Notes under the pieces: model-generated
Told to the model about the DNA's origin: nothing
Databases searched by the model: none
What the model saw: the letters and a program-made list of their open reading frames with translations, nothing else
IMG/VR virus record: IMGVR_UViG_3300032132_000014
Coordinates: 1-46,036 of that record
Strand: one strand, 5' to 3'
Origin: a virus
DNA: 46,036 bases
Program-made: the position numbers and the translations under genes
Shown here: positions 13,414-22,235 of the stretch, in pieces
How the letters are laid out: the number at the start of each line of letters is the position of its first letter
How positions within the stretch are numbered: the first letter of the stretch is position 1

Positions 13414-13710
13414 AACGCCTCCTTTTGTCTTGGTGTATTATGAGAGGGAAAAGAGTCAGGGAAGGCCGTGTTTGATGGCCTCCGCTCGTGGGTAGGTTGA
13501 TACCTATGGATAATCTGGCTCATTTCCATTGAAGAATTTACATTCGCCACCATTAAAAGACCACCGCAAACCCCCAAGCGCGCAGAGGGCAAAGGTGCGG
13601 ATCTATCAGCCAGGACAAACGCCGGCGGCCGGGATCCGTAGGCTCTCCGATCTGCTGGCCGTGGCCGTTGCCCCTGATTTATAAAAGATTGTCTGAAAGA
13701 CTCGCCATTT

Positions 13711-13729
13711 TTACGGAAAACTTACGGAA
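13711..13729 (+). repeat. Two TTACGGAA direct repeats one helical turn apart
   Basis: TTACGGAA occurs at 13711-13718 and 13722-13729, an 11-base period that puts both on one face of the helix. A GTCT-GAA-AGAC palindrome lies at 13691-13701. This looks like a paired protein-binding site. Confidence 0.55.
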
Positions 13730-13870
13730 TGGACACCAGACCCGGGGCGTGGCCGGCCACACTAAAACCAATTTTTCTGCTCAACGAGTTTCACCGATTG
13801 GCTTCCGTTTCGCACCCCCCGGGCCGCTATGTAGTAGCCTTCCATAGATTTTACGAGCTATTTTTGGCTA

Positions 13871-13898
13871 ATTGATATTTATTGTTTATCAATATATT
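13871..13898 (+). promoter_or_regulatory. Palindrome over a promoter-like TTGATA...TATATT
   Basis: ATTGATA (13871-13877) and TATCAAT (13887-13893) form a 7-bp inverted repeat with a nine-base loop. TTGATA and a downstream TATATT are spaced 15 bases apart, a little short for a sigma-70 promoter pointing at terS. It may be a regulated promoter with an operator, or an initiator site. Confidence 0.4.
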
Positions 13899-13899
13899 T

Positions 13900-13988
13900 A
13901 AAGGGTTTCAGCAATCCTTTTTTAAAAATAAAACAACCACTACTGGAAGCCTTTCTTAAAGGGTTAAGCAAAGGGTTACTGAAAGGCT
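13900..13988 (+). repeat. AAAGGGTT iteron-like repeats within an inverted repeat
   Basis: AAAGGGTT is found at 13900-13907, 13958-13965 and 13970-13977. The last two lie between AGCCTTTC (13948-13955) and GAAAGGCT (13981-13988), a perfect 8-bp inverted repeat. These are candidate initiator-binding sites. Confidence 0.5.
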
Positions 13989-13990
13989 CC

Positions 13991-14040
13991 CTATATGTAT
14001 ATGTTTATGATTATGTATATGCTTATGATTATGATTATGT
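13991..14040 (+). repeat. AT-rich tandem array of TATGATTATG-type units
   Basis: The segment is built of degenerate units of TTATGATTATG and TATATG, repeated about five times with no G/C-rich break. It ends 44 bases before the terS start. Easily melted tandem DNA beside direct repeats is what an origin unwinding element looks like. Confidence 0.55.
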
Positions 14041-14083
14041 AAAAGAAGCGAAACATTTTAAATTTTTTTTTGTATATTGAAAA

Positions 14084-14887
14084 GTGGAAATTCAATGCCG
14101 CAACAAAGTTTTTGATGTATTCGAGATTTCAGAAGCTGACGATCTCGGAATAGATTACAGTTCTGATTGGCGTAATGCATCCAAAGGCGAATGGGTATTG
14201 ACTGCTGATGATAAGGTTTTACAAGTATTAGGCCGTAGGGATTACAAAAAAGGCAGAAAGAAGAAAATATATCTAATTAGAACTGGCTATGGTGAAACTC
14301 CGACATACAAATCTCAAATATACTCCCGCAAGCAGCCTGACTACGAGTGGGACACCCGCTACAAGAAGGGTTTAACAAGAAATGTTAAGCCTACAGCCTT
14401 ACAAAGCGCCTTTATTCACCAGCTCACAGAGAATTTTGAGCCTGATGAGCGTGGAATTTGGAAGATTCACGATATTCTTGATGCCTATATGTCCGTATAT
14501 TGCGATAACAATCCGTCAAGCTCTCTCAGGAGGGCAATGGCAATTCTTAGAAAGGATACTGTAAAAACTGCTATGTCTAAAATTATGAAAGAACGCTTGG
14601 AATCTGTTGGCATCGATGACGAATATGTCGCTAAAAGATATAAAAAATTTATTGAGGATAATGACGCACCCGCCAGTACGCGCCTTCAAGCACTAAACAG
14701 GGTTAGCGATATTATGGGACATATCGAGAAAAAGGAAAGCAATACCGAACATACTCTTGTTATGCTCTCAGATGGCGATAAAAAATTGCTTGCACAACAC
14801 AAACGCAAGCTTCCTGACAAACAATTAGGCGAAATGATCACAAATGGCTCAAATGGAACAACGCCAAAAAACATCAATTCAGCTTAA
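14084..14887 (+). CDS. Terminase small subunit (TerS)
   Basis: 267 residues from a GTG at 14084. The first 100 residues are strand-rich and basic. Residues about 105-165 hold a helix-turn-helix-like segment (IWKIHDILDAYMSVYCDNNPSSSLRRAM), and the next part (RYKKFIEDNDAPASTRLQALNRVSDIMG) resembles the conserved region of small terminases that ends in 'L-x-A-L-x-x-I'. It is followed by the large subunit two genes later. TerS picks the packaging site and regulates TerL. The call rests on context and motif; the N-terminal part is not a standard TerS module. No good ribosome site precedes the GTG. Confidence 0.7.
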   Translation: MEIQCRNKVFDVFEISEADDLGIDYSSDWRNASKGEWVLTADDKVLQVLGRRDYKKGRKKKIYLIRTGYGETPTYKSQIYSRKQPDYEWDTRYKKGLTRNVKPTALQSAFIHQLTENFEPDERGIWKIHDILDAYMSVYCDNNPSSSLRRAMAILRKDTVKTAMSKIMKERLESVGIDDEYVAKRYKKFIEDNDAPASTRLQALNRVSDIMGHIEKKESNTEHTLVMLSDGDKKLLAQHKRKLPDKQLGEMITNGSNGTTPKNINSA

Positions 14888-15053
14888 AAGAGATATTGAG
14901 GACATTAGTGTCGGATTTATCTGCATCGAAGGAAAAACATACGATATTCCTCCGGCTGTTACCGCCTGTATTATTGATATTCTGGATGAAATAAATGAAC
15001 TTGAAAATTTACTGTCAAATTTGAAATACTCTGATAATGTTGCAAGGTCTTAA
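14844..15053 (+). CDS. Small hypothetical protein overlapping terS
   Basis: 69 residues, starting 44 bases inside the end of terS in another frame (an ATG at 14853 is an alternative). It has a charged N-terminus, a strand-rich middle (VGFICIEGKTYDIPP) and a helical end (ACIIDILDEINELENLLSNL). No family recognised. Confidence 0.55.
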   Translation: MAQMEQRQKTSIQLKRDIEDISVGFICIEGKTYDIPPAVTACIIDILDEINELENLLSNLKYSDNVARS

Positions 15054-15057
15054 AACT

Positions 15058-15951
15058 ATGGCTGATTCAAGCGGATTTTTTAACGAAGGTATTCTAAACT
15101 ACCTATTTGGGCAGCAACAAGCAAATGCTGTTGAGCAGCAACACGCATTGCAGCCGCTTCAGCAAAATCAGCCAGTTGAAGAACTGACTCCAGAATTTAA
15201 CCAATCTTCAAATATTATGGCTCAAAGAGATGCAGAATGGGAAAAACATAAAAAAAGAGAAAATCTGGACTTTCCAGACAGGTTAGATAAAGATGGAAGA
15301 CTTGTAAATTTAGAAGAATATCACGCCAAGCACAAATGGTCAAGAGATAAATTTTTTACTAATGCGCAAAGCTTTGATTGGTCGAAACAAAAAGTAAAAG
15401 ATCAACCGGAATGGCTGCAAAAAGAGCTTAAAGAAACAAGGCCGTTCCCTGAATTGCCAAAAGAAAAAGATAAAGACAGTTGGGGTGTAATGGAATGGCC
15501 TGAGTTTGTGCGAATGAAGGATGGTTCAACCAAAAAAGTCCATGTCGGTTCTTCTTTTTTTGATATAGACGAGAAAGAAAAAACAGAGGCTTGGAAAAAC
15601 AGAGATAAACTATTTAATTTTACTTATAAAAAAGATACAAAAAATTTTAAAAAAACAGACAAAGACAAGGAAAAAGATCAAGATTTAAAAGATTTTTCTA
15701 AATTTTTATATTTGGATGTTAACGACAAGGATGCTTGGTCTGAATATATAGAAGAAAAAAAAGATTGGCGCGGTCGAAAATACAATGACATAAAAAAAGA
15801 ATATGTAGAATTGTTTAATAACGCCTATAAATTTCAAGAAAAAGCAAATCAAGAAACCCATAAACCAGCTGTTCTTTACGATGGCTTGTATTATGAAAAC
15901 CCATTTTATGAAAAAGGTGAAATATTTAGGGAGAATATCTTCGGATGGTAG
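15058..15951 (+). CDS. Large charged hypothetical protein between terminase subunits
   Basis: 297 residues from the ATG at 15058, five bases after the previous stop; an in-frame ATG at 15037 lies inside the neighbour. The first 50 residues are Gln/Asn-rich (LFGQQQANAVEQQHALQ). The rest is Lys/Glu/Asp/Trp-rich with many charged runs and probably unfolded segments. It could be a virion or packaging accessory by position. I recognise no domain. Confidence 0.65.
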   Translation: MADSSGFFNEGILNYLFGQQQANAVEQQHALQPLQQNQPVEELTPEFNQSSNIMAQRDAEWEKHKKRENLDFPDRLDKDGRLVNLEEYHAKHKWSRDKFFTNAQSFDWSKQKVKDQPEWLQKELKETRPFPELPKEKDKDSWGVMEWPEFVRMKDGSTKKVHVGSSFFDIDEKEKTEAWKNRDKLFNFTYKKDTKNFKKTDKDKEKDQDLKDFSKFLYLDVNDKDAWSEYIEEKKDWRGRKYNDIKKEYVELFNNAYKFQEKANQETHKPAVLYDGLYYENPFYEKGEIFRENIFGW

Positions 15952-17570
15952 AAAACCAAACATCTGACCGCAAAAAAATACTGCAAAGAATGTATCTTGA
16001 TCCATTTTTCTTCGCTAAAGTACTTTTTGGGGACGAAAAAAACCATATGCACTACCATATGCGCTGCGATTCACCTAAATTTCACAGAGAAATTTTTGAC
16101 GATTTGCGTTCATTGGAAAAAGGCGACAAAATTGCAGTGGTTGCACCCAGAGGACACGCAAAAACTACCCTTGTTTCATTTATTTACCCGCTTCACCAGA
16201 TGCTTTTTGGCGAAGAAGACTTTATTCTCTTAATTTCTGAGTCAGAAACACAGTCTAAATATCTTTTAGAAGCAATTGGGAATGAACTCGAGTATAATAA
16301 AAAAGTTCACGAATATTTTGGCAATAGAATGGGCGAAACCTGGGGGAAAGAAGAAAAAGAAGTGATTACCGGCTTTGACGAAAATGGAAACCCGGCTGGA
16401 ATGTGTAAAGTCTTGATCCGTGGAACCGGACAAAAAGTTAGAGGTTTGAAATATGGCCCATATCGTCCTACATTAACTATCGTTGATGATGGCGAAGGCG
16501 AATCGAACACGATGACTGAGCTGTCAAGGGATAAATTCAAGCGATGGTTCAACGCAGCTGTAATTCCCGGTTCAACAGACGCAAAGCTGTGTTTCATTGG
16601 AACCATTGTTGACGATAATTCGTATTTAAACCGAATTGCAGGACGCAGATCATACAATAAGGCTGGAGAACGAATCGTAAAGGGATGGAAAACTCGATTC
16701 TATCAGGCAATTCCACAAAATGTGGACGAAGGGCATTTTACTGCATCCGGCAAAGAATATAAAAAAAACAAGCAAGTTCAAGTCTTGTGGAAGGAGCATA
16801 GATCGTATAAATGGCTAAAGGGAGAAAAAGACAGATTGTCTTCTGAGGGCCATGTCTCGTATTTCTATCAGGAGTATCAAAATATTCCGATGGATGATTC
16901 GTTTAGAGTCTTTAAAGAATCCGATATACAGTATTGGGACGGACACTATTCATACGATGGCGGTCAATCTTATGTTACTAAAATATCTGAAAAAGGCGAG
17001 GAAAGAGTTCCTGTTAACATTTTTGTGGGCGTTGACCCAGCTTCCTCGGAAAATAAAAAAGCTGACTACACTGTAATTATGGTTATTGCGGTCGATCCTG
17101 ATTTCAATATCTATGTGGTTGACTATTTTAGAGGTCAAGTTTCTCCTATGGACGGAGCAGATCGCATATTTGCAATGGCTGATATTTATAACCCGCGGGA
17201 TATAAAGATCGAAGAAACAGGTCATGTTATGCTTGCGGATTATATTCAAAGAAGAAGTAAAGAGTCTGGCAGGTTTTTGAATATTAATCCTAAAAAAGCG
17301 ATAAAAAATAAACATTACCGCATTAAACAGATGCAGCCGTATTTTGCGTCTAAAGCAATTTTTGTTAAGCAAACACATTACGATCTCATTGATGAACTTT
17401 TACAGTTTAAAGAAGTGGGTTCGTTTAAAAAAGATACGCTTGATGCCCTCCGCTGGGCGCTTGATGATATGTGGAAACCGAATTTGCAGTTTAAAGACAA
17501 TGCATGGGTCGAACCGGAAACAACTAAAATAAGGGCCGACTGGGAAACCGGTCAGGTATTCTATAGCTGA
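15945..17570 (+). CDS. Terminase large subunit (TerL)
   Basis: 541 residues. The Walker A motif is A-P-R-G-H-A-K-T-T at 67-75, Walker B is L-T-I-V-D181-D182-G-E-G-E, and a coupling motif I-G-T-I-V-D-D follows near 208-216. The nuclease half opens with V-G-V-D-P-A-S-S-x6-A-D-Y-T and ends with K-D-T-L-D-A-L-R-W-A, giving the Asp residues that bind metal. It pumps DNA into the prohead and cuts it. The start overlaps the upstream gene by 7 bases, and the stop overlaps the portal by one (TGATGG). Confidence 0.95.
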   Translation: MVENQTSDRKKILQRMYLDPFFFAKVLFGDEKNHMHYHMRCDSPKFHREIFDDLRSLEKGDKIAVVAPRGHAKTTLVSFIYPLHQMLFGEEDFILLISESETQSKYLLEAIGNELEYNKKVHEYFGNRMGETWGKEEKEVITGFDENGNPAGMCKVLIRGTGQKVRGLKYGPYRPTLTIVDDGEGESNTMTELSRDKFKRWFNAAVIPGSTDAKLCFIGTIVDDNSYLNRIAGRRSYNKAGERIVKGWKTRFYQAIPQNVDEGHFTASGKEYKKNKQVQVLWKEHRSYKWLKGEKDRLSSEGHVSYFYQEYQNIPMDDSFRVFKESDIQYWDGHYSYDGGQSYVTKISEKGEERVPVNIFVGVDPASSENKKADYTVIMVIAVDPDFNIYVVDYFRGQVSPMDGADRIFAMADIYNPRDIKIEETGHVMLADYIQRRSKESGRFLNINPKKAIKNKHYRIKQMQPYFASKAIFVKQTHYDLIDELLQFKEVGSFKKDTLDALRWALDDMWKPNLQFKDNAWVEPETTKIRADWETGQVFYS

Positions 17571-19582
17571 TGGCAATAAGCATAAAAAAACTCGACCTTC
17601 CAAAAATTGACCACACCGAAGTGTGGCACGAATATAAACTGTTTCAGTCTGCAGGCGAGCAGTGGCGCTATCAAATAGCTGAAGATGAAGATTTTTATCT
17701 CGGCAACCAGCTTACAGATACTCAAAAAGAATATCTCGAATCCGTGGGACAGCCGCCGGAGGCTAATAATAAAATTAGGCCGGCTGTTGAAACTGTGTTG
17801 GCAAACATAGCGGCGGCTTCCCCCGAATGGGATGTAAGGCCAATAGGTAAAACAGACAACGATATGGCTTTTGTGTGCAATCAGATGCTCGATTGGATAT
17901 GGCGGGAATCACAAGGAGATGTCCAATTTCGTAAGTCTTGCAAAGATTTCATTGTAAAAGGACTTACTTATTTTTATGTATATCCTGATTGGAACGCAGA
18001 CGGCGGTATGGGCGGCGTAAGGGTGCGTAGATTGTCGCCTGAATCAGTATTTGTCGATCCTAATACAATGCTTTCTGATTATTCCGACTCATCTTCAATG
18101 ATTTTTTCAGATTTGCATACAAAACAAGCACTAAAAGCTGTGTTTCCGCAATATGTAAAAGAAATTGACGAAGCAAGAGAAGATCACGAAGTTAATGAGC
18201 AGGGTTCTGGAAAATATTCGAGAGATGAAGTGTGGACAAGAGATGATGTGGGAAAAGATCATCAAGAAATGGTTCGCAAATATGTGCGTTTTAGCAAAGT
18301 CAATGTGCCAATGGTAATGATTACCGATATGAATACCGGTAAATCTCAAAAATTTAATCGCGATCAATATAAGGAAATGACTAAAGATCAGCGCTACAGC
18401 GAATTGGTAAAACAAAGTATGCTGATGGAAGAACTTGTGTATGAGAAACATATTAGGGAAGTTGCTCTTTTTGGCGATCAGATTATATATGATGAGGTTT
18501 TGCCAATTACCGAGTATCCAATTATTCCTGCCTGTAACGAACACACATCTACGCCGTATCCTTCCGGAGATGTGCGTCATTCGAAATCACCACAACGGAT
18601 GCTAAACAGAACAGAAGCGCTTTTAATTTCGCACACCAGCGCTACAACAAATTTTAAACTGCTTTATGAGGATGGCGCGATCGACCCGGGTGAAGTTAAT
18701 AAGTGGCATATTCCAAATGCGCTAATTCGCGTTAATCCGGGTGCTTTGAGGGAGCAGAAAATAAAAGAGTTCGCGCCACCCTCTGTTAGTAGCCAGCTAT
18801 ATACAGAAAAACAGCGATATGAGATTGACATTGAGCAGGTTTTTGGCGCATACAAATATCTTCAGGGTTCAGCATCTGATGCACCGGGATCTGTAGGTGA
18901 AGCGCAAATCGTTGATGAAGCAGTGGCAAGAAAGCAAAATTGGAAGATACTTCCAGTGTATGATATGATCACTAAAGCAGCACTGGTGGCGCAAGAGTGG
19001 ATGCCTCATGTTTACACAAGCCAAAGAACTTTAAGGGTAGTTAATCCTGACGGACAGGAAAAAGAATTAATGCTTAATGAACCGGTAATTGATGATAAAA
19101 CCGGAGCCGTACTGAAAATGTACGATATGCAGTCTGCAAAAGTAGATATAAAAGTTGTGATCGGCAGCACAAGGGCGAAATCACCCGCGGCTGATCTGCA
19201 AAGAGATTTGACGCTTTTAAATGCCGGCATATACGACAGAACACAGGTTATTATGAATATGCAGGGAGATATGGATAAAGCATCATTAATAGCACGGCAT
19301 AGCGAGATTCAGCAGCTTCGCGGAGCAGTTGAACAAATGGAAGAACAGATGAAACAGTTGCAGGGAGATATGCAAACACGCGAAAGAGAAATCTTCCACG
19401 CTAACATGAGAGCAGAAATTGCTGAAGCAACCAAGCCAGTACAACAGGCTTTAAGCAATGTAAAGGCGAACGCAAAACTTGAAGAAGCGAGACAGAGAGA
19501 TGCCTCGAAAAAGGTAAAAGAGGGTGCATCTTCTGTTCTAAACGCGATTAACTCTGAAACAGCGGCTCCAGCAATTGGATAA
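17570..19582 (+). CDS. Portal protein, P22 type
   Basis: 670 residues. Features of the P22-like portal family are visible: an N-terminal D-E-D-F-Y-L-G-x-Q-L-T, then E-A-N-N-K-I-R-P-A-V-E-T-V, Y-P-D-W-N near 145 and R-L-S-P-E-S-V-F-V-D-P-N. The C-terminal 80 residues form a long helical barrel-like coiled coil (IQQLRGAVEQMEEQMKQLQGD). It makes the dodecameric ring at one capsid vertex for DNA entry and exit and nucleates assembly. It is coupled to TerL by TGATG. Length is close to the 725 residues of P22 portal. Confidence 0.92.
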   Translation: MAISIKKLDLPKIDHTEVWHEYKLFQSAGEQWRYQIAEDEDFYLGNQLTDTQKEYLESVGQPPEANNKIRPAVETVLANIAAASPEWDVRPIGKTDNDMAFVCNQMLDWIWRESQGDVQFRKSCKDFIVKGLTYFYVYPDWNADGGMGGVRVRRLSPESVFVDPNTMLSDYSDSSSMIFSDLHTKQALKAVFPQYVKEIDEAREDHEVNEQGSGKYSRDEVWTRDDVGKDHQEMVRKYVRFSKVNVPMVMITDMNTGKSQKFNRDQYKEMTKDQRYSELVKQSMLMEELVYEKHIREVALFGDQIIYDEVLPITEYPIIPACNEHTSTPYPSGDVRHSKSPQRMLNRTEALLISHTSATTNFKLLYEDGAIDPGEVNKWHIPNALIRVNPGALREQKIKEFAPPSVSSQLYTEKQRYEIDIEQVFGAYKYLQGSASDAPGSVGEAQIVDEAVARKQNWKILPVYDMITKAALVAQEWMPHVYTSQRTLRVVNPDGQEKELMLNEPVIDDKTGAVLKMYDMQSAKVDIKVVIGSTRAKSPAADLQRDLTLLNAGIYDRTQVIMNMQGDMDKASLIARHSEIQQLRGAVEQMEEQMKQLQGDMQTREREIFHANMRAEIAEATKPVQQALSNVKANAKLEEARQRDASKKVKEGASSVLNAINSETAAPAIG

Positions 19583-19605
19583 CCGCACAACAACAGGAGC
19601 ATCGA

Positions 19606-20514
19606 ATGGCTAATGAACAAGCGCAGGTAACAACACCCCCGGCTGGAGATAACTCAAGTGGCGACTTTATGATGGACACATTAAGTGAGTTCAATAAAGG
19701 TCACAGTGGCTCTCCTGATGAAAATCAGGCTGGACAAGATGTATCTGCTGAAGATAGTGCTGACTCACAGCAACAAATGACTGCGCAGGAGAAGGAGAAC
19801 TGGCTAATTGATAACAAATTTCGGGATACCCCGGAAGGCCGTGAAAAATTGGCTGATTCATACAAACAACTGCAAAGTGAGAAGGATCGAATCACAAATC
19901 AAGCGGGAAGTGACTCCGATCGATACAAGAAATTGGATCAATTGGATACCTTTTTGCACGAGAATCCGGAAATTGTGGAGAAACTTCGTGGTGAGATAAG
20001 CAATGTAAGTCAAGAAACCAAACCGCCGGAAAAACCTGAAGATTATGATCCTTACGAGGAAAATATCGATGGTTCTTCCTCACAGAAGTACCGGCAGGAT
20101 TATGATAAGTATCTTGTAAGCGCGGGCGCGGATGAAGCTAAAAAGGAACTTGCCGGTTTCCGGCAGGAACTTGCGGCTAAAGAAGCAGTCCAGGCTGAAG
20201 AAGATACGCTTCGCAATCTTGGTCTTTCATCGACTGACATTACAGAGTACAGGGATTTTATTAACGATCCCAATATTGTTACTCCTGAAAATCTCGTCAA
20301 TATTTGGCGCTTTATGAGTGAGCAAAGAAAAAAGAAAACTGTACCGGATGAACTGTCCGCAAATCAACCTTCCGGCTCTGGAGGTCGAACAAGCCTTGCG
20401 AGTGTTAGTGGAGTTACACCTTCTCCGATAAACTCGCCAACTAAGGAAGTGGGAGATTTTATGGACGGCATAATGCAGTTTTCTAATAACTATACCCCTG
20501 ACAAAAGGAAATAA
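19606..20514 (+). CDS. Scaffolding protein
   Basis: 302 residues, highly acidic and polar, with few aromatic residues and a low-complexity start (TTPPAGDNSSG...SADSQQQ). A long helical middle (KEELAGFRQELAAKEAVQAEEDTL) and a basic C-terminal patch (MSEQRKKKTVPDE) are followed by a polar tail. Position between portal and capsid and this composition are those of phage scaffolds, which guide capsid assembly and then leave. An AACAGGAGC ribosome site precedes it. Confidence 0.85.
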   Translation: MANEQAQVTTPPAGDNSSGDFMMDTLSEFNKGHSGSPDENQAGQDVSAEDSADSQQQMTAQEKENWLIDNKFRDTPEGREKLADSYKQLQSEKDRITNQAGSDSDRYKKLDQLDTFLHENPEIVEKLRGEISNVSQETKPPEKPEDYDPYEENIDGSSSQKYRQDYDKYLVSAGADEAKKELAGFRQELAAKEAVQAEEDTLRNLGLSSTDITEYRDFINDPNIVTPENLVNIWRFMSEQRKKKTVPDELSANQPSGSGGRTSLASVSGVTPSPINSPTKEVGDFMDGIMQFSNNYTPDKRK

Positions 20515-20519
20515 TAATA

Positions 20520-22058
20520 ATGGCTACTACTTATGGAACCGGTACCGCAATTCAGTTCAGTGATGACACTCAACGGCAGGTACTTGAACTTGGAAGTAAA
20601 ATTCACTATTACAATCCCGATGTAACACCGATTCTTTCCATCTTTGGAATGAAAAGCTCTGTAACACCAGTGCCGATCTTCGAATGGATGGAAGATGAGT
20701 ATATGCTGAAGCGTACCATCAAACAGGATGTGTACGATACCGGGGCTAACTCGGCTACTACAGCTATCTCTGATACGGCATACGAAACAACGCAAGGGGC
20801 CAACAACGGCGCGTCTATCATTAACTTTGATAGACAAGCGCAGATGGAAGGCCTTGAAGCAGGCGCTGTGTACTCTGTTTCTTTTACAGAAACTTCCGGA
20901 ACTACGGCAACATTGCCTACAGCTAACACCCATGTATTGTGTGTTGCTGTTGGTGTGAATGTTGACTGTGATACCGCGAGTCACAAAGCTGCTCAATTCG
21001 TTGGATGTCATACAGGCACTGTTGGAAGTGATTCTGTATGGTATATCGAAGCTAACGCTGATGGAGTTGATCTGTTTACAGGCGACTCTGATGCTCATAT
21101 CAATCTAACATATGTTAACAATGCTGGCGCATTTTATGATGCCGGTAGTGCGACCGCTTATTATGGTCATAACATATCTCCGACTGGCGCTAATAGCGGT
21201 TTTGGTCTTCATAACCTTGCGGATGCAGATTACTTCATCCAAGAGAATGGAGTATCCGGAATTGCTGAAGGTGCCGCAGTTGGTGTAGAAACACGGAAAA
21301 AAGTTCGCAGACTAAAGAACTGCACACAGATTTTTCGTGAACCTTACACTATCACTGGTACTGCCGATGCTGCAAAGCATTACGGCGGATCGGAACTGGC
21401 TCGTCTTCAGGCACGAAAACTTGCAAAGATCAAGGTCGATTGCGAATACGCATTGATGACCAATGGTAATGTCAGTTTAGACGCTACATCCGAAAATCCA
21501 AAACGGACATTTGCCGGTTTTGGTATCGGAGGTTCAGCTCTGACAGGATTTGTCCAGACCAATGATGGTCGCGGCAATTCCAATTTGCAATTGGGTTATG
21601 CATCTGGAACGATGAGTGATATGGATGGTGTATGTGAATACATTTTCCATGACATGATTGATGGTTCAATGCGTAAAACAGTGTTTGCATCGAATAAGTG
21701 GCTAAGAAAACTCGCTTCAATGATTAGACTTGGAACCGGTTCTGGAACCGGAACCACGGCTTTTTATGATCTTGGCGATTCTTCACAGGCCGCTGGTGTT
21801 CGCGTGCGCCGATTCGTTGGCGCAGTTGGTGAATTAGACTTTATTCCTCACCCCCTCTTGAATGGTGTTTTAGAAGATTACGCTCTTGTGATCGACCCGG
21901 CGAACTTTGCGGTTCGTCCGTTGGCAGGTCGCGATATGCAGCTTCGTAAAGACATCGTTAAAGATGGTCGTGATGGACAAACTGATGAATGGATGATTGA
22001 GTTCGGCCCGGAAGCCCGGAATGAACAAACTCACGCTATTCTGAAGTTGTCAGCATAA
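20520..22058 (+). CDS. Major capsid protein, SU10/DUF5309-like
   Basis: 512 residues. After an N-terminal arm (residues 1-45) comes P-I-F-E-W-M-E-D-E-Y at about 53-62, the signature of the DUF5309/SU10-like HK97-fold capsid group. The C-terminal half has a G-A-V-G-E-L-D-F-I-P-H motif (about 430-440), then A-L-V-I-D-P-A-N-F-A-V-R-P, ending with the usual late-capsid R-K-D-I-V-K-D-G. Residues about 95-235 are a glycine/threonine-rich beta insertion that makes this protein longer than most members and may stand out on the capsid surface. An AAAAGGAA ribosome site precedes it. The N-terminal arm is echoed by the small gene at 22778. Confidence 0.85.
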   Translation: MATTYGTGTAIQFSDDTQRQVLELGSKIHYYNPDVTPILSIFGMKSSVTPVPIFEWMEDEYMLKRTIKQDVYDTGANSATTAISDTAYETTQGANNGASIINFDRQAQMEGLEAGAVYSVSFTETSGTTATLPTANTHVLCVAVGVNVDCDTASHKAAQFVGCHTGTVGSDSVWYIEANADGVDLFTGDSDAHINLTYVNNAGAFYDAGSATAYYGHNISPTGANSGFGLHNLADADYFIQENGVSGIAEGAAVGVETRKKVRRLKNCTQIFREPYTITGTADAAKHYGGSELARLQARKLAKIKVDCEYALMTNGNVSLDATSENPKRTFAGFGIGGSALTGFVQTNDGRGNSNLQLGYASGTMSDMDGVCEYIFHDMIDGSMRKTVFASNKWLRKLASMIRLGTGSGTGTTAFYDLGDSSQAAGVRVRRFVGAVGELDFIPHPLLNGVLEDYALVIDPANFAVRPLAGRDMQLRKDIVKDGRDGQTDEWMIEFGPEARNEQTHAILKLSA

Positions 22059-22080
22059 GTCTGATTACTTTCATATGAAC

Positions 22081-22110
22081 TGTTTGGGGGGCGGTTTTCC
22101 GCCCCCTGAA
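22081..22110 (+). terminator. Strong GC hairpin after the capsid gene
   Basis: The left arm 22081-22094 (ending GGGGGGCGG) pairs with 22099-22112 (starting CCGCCCCC) through a TTTT loop, a 14-bp stem with two G.T wobbles. An A-run, not a T-run, follows, so it may be a pause, an RNA-stability element or a partial terminator that lowers read-through from capsid into later genes. Confidence 0.5.
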
Positions 22111-22130
22111 CAAAAAAAAAGGAAAAAAAT

Positions 22131-22235
22131 ATGCCTAAAGTTGGCAAAAAACATTATGCTTATACCGAGAAAGGTAAAGCAGCTGCAAAACGCGCACGAA
22201 AGCGTTTGCGAAAAAAGAAAAAAAGTGATAAGTAA
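22131..22235 (+). CDS. 34-residue basic peptide (MPKVG-type)
   Basis: The ATG at 22131 follows AAAAAAGGAAAAAAAT. The product opens M-P-K-V-G-K-K-H-Y-A-Y-T-E-K-G-K-A-A-A-K and continues into a Lys/Arg run. Peptides with this opening stand near capsid genes in many marine podophages. The likely role is a virion-bound basic peptide; function is unproven. The stop overlaps the next start (TAATG). Confidence 0.7.
   Translation: MPKVGKKHYAYTEKGKAAAKRARKRLRKKKKSDK

Larger units (their letters stand above)
13414..14083. promoter_or_regulatory. Non-coding control region, candidate replication origin or packaging site
   Basis: About 670 bases with no supported gene, lying between divergent units. The left two-thirds are rich in G and C with restriction-site-like palindromes; the right third is AT-rich. 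It holds paired TTACGGAA repeats, an ATTGATA/TATCAAT palindrome, three AAAGGGTT repeats inside an AGCCTTTC/GAAAGGCT inverted repeat, and a TATGATTATG-type tandem array next to terS. Direct repeats beside an AT-rich segment are typical of origins bound by initiators, and pac sites also often lie near terS. Minus- and plus-strand promoters must be here too. Confidence 0.5.

Noticed and set aside
13401-13592. Minus-strand frame of 63 codons reaching into the control region
   Set aside because: No ribosome site at its start, no coupling, and Ser/Pro/Arg-rich; possible but not supported.
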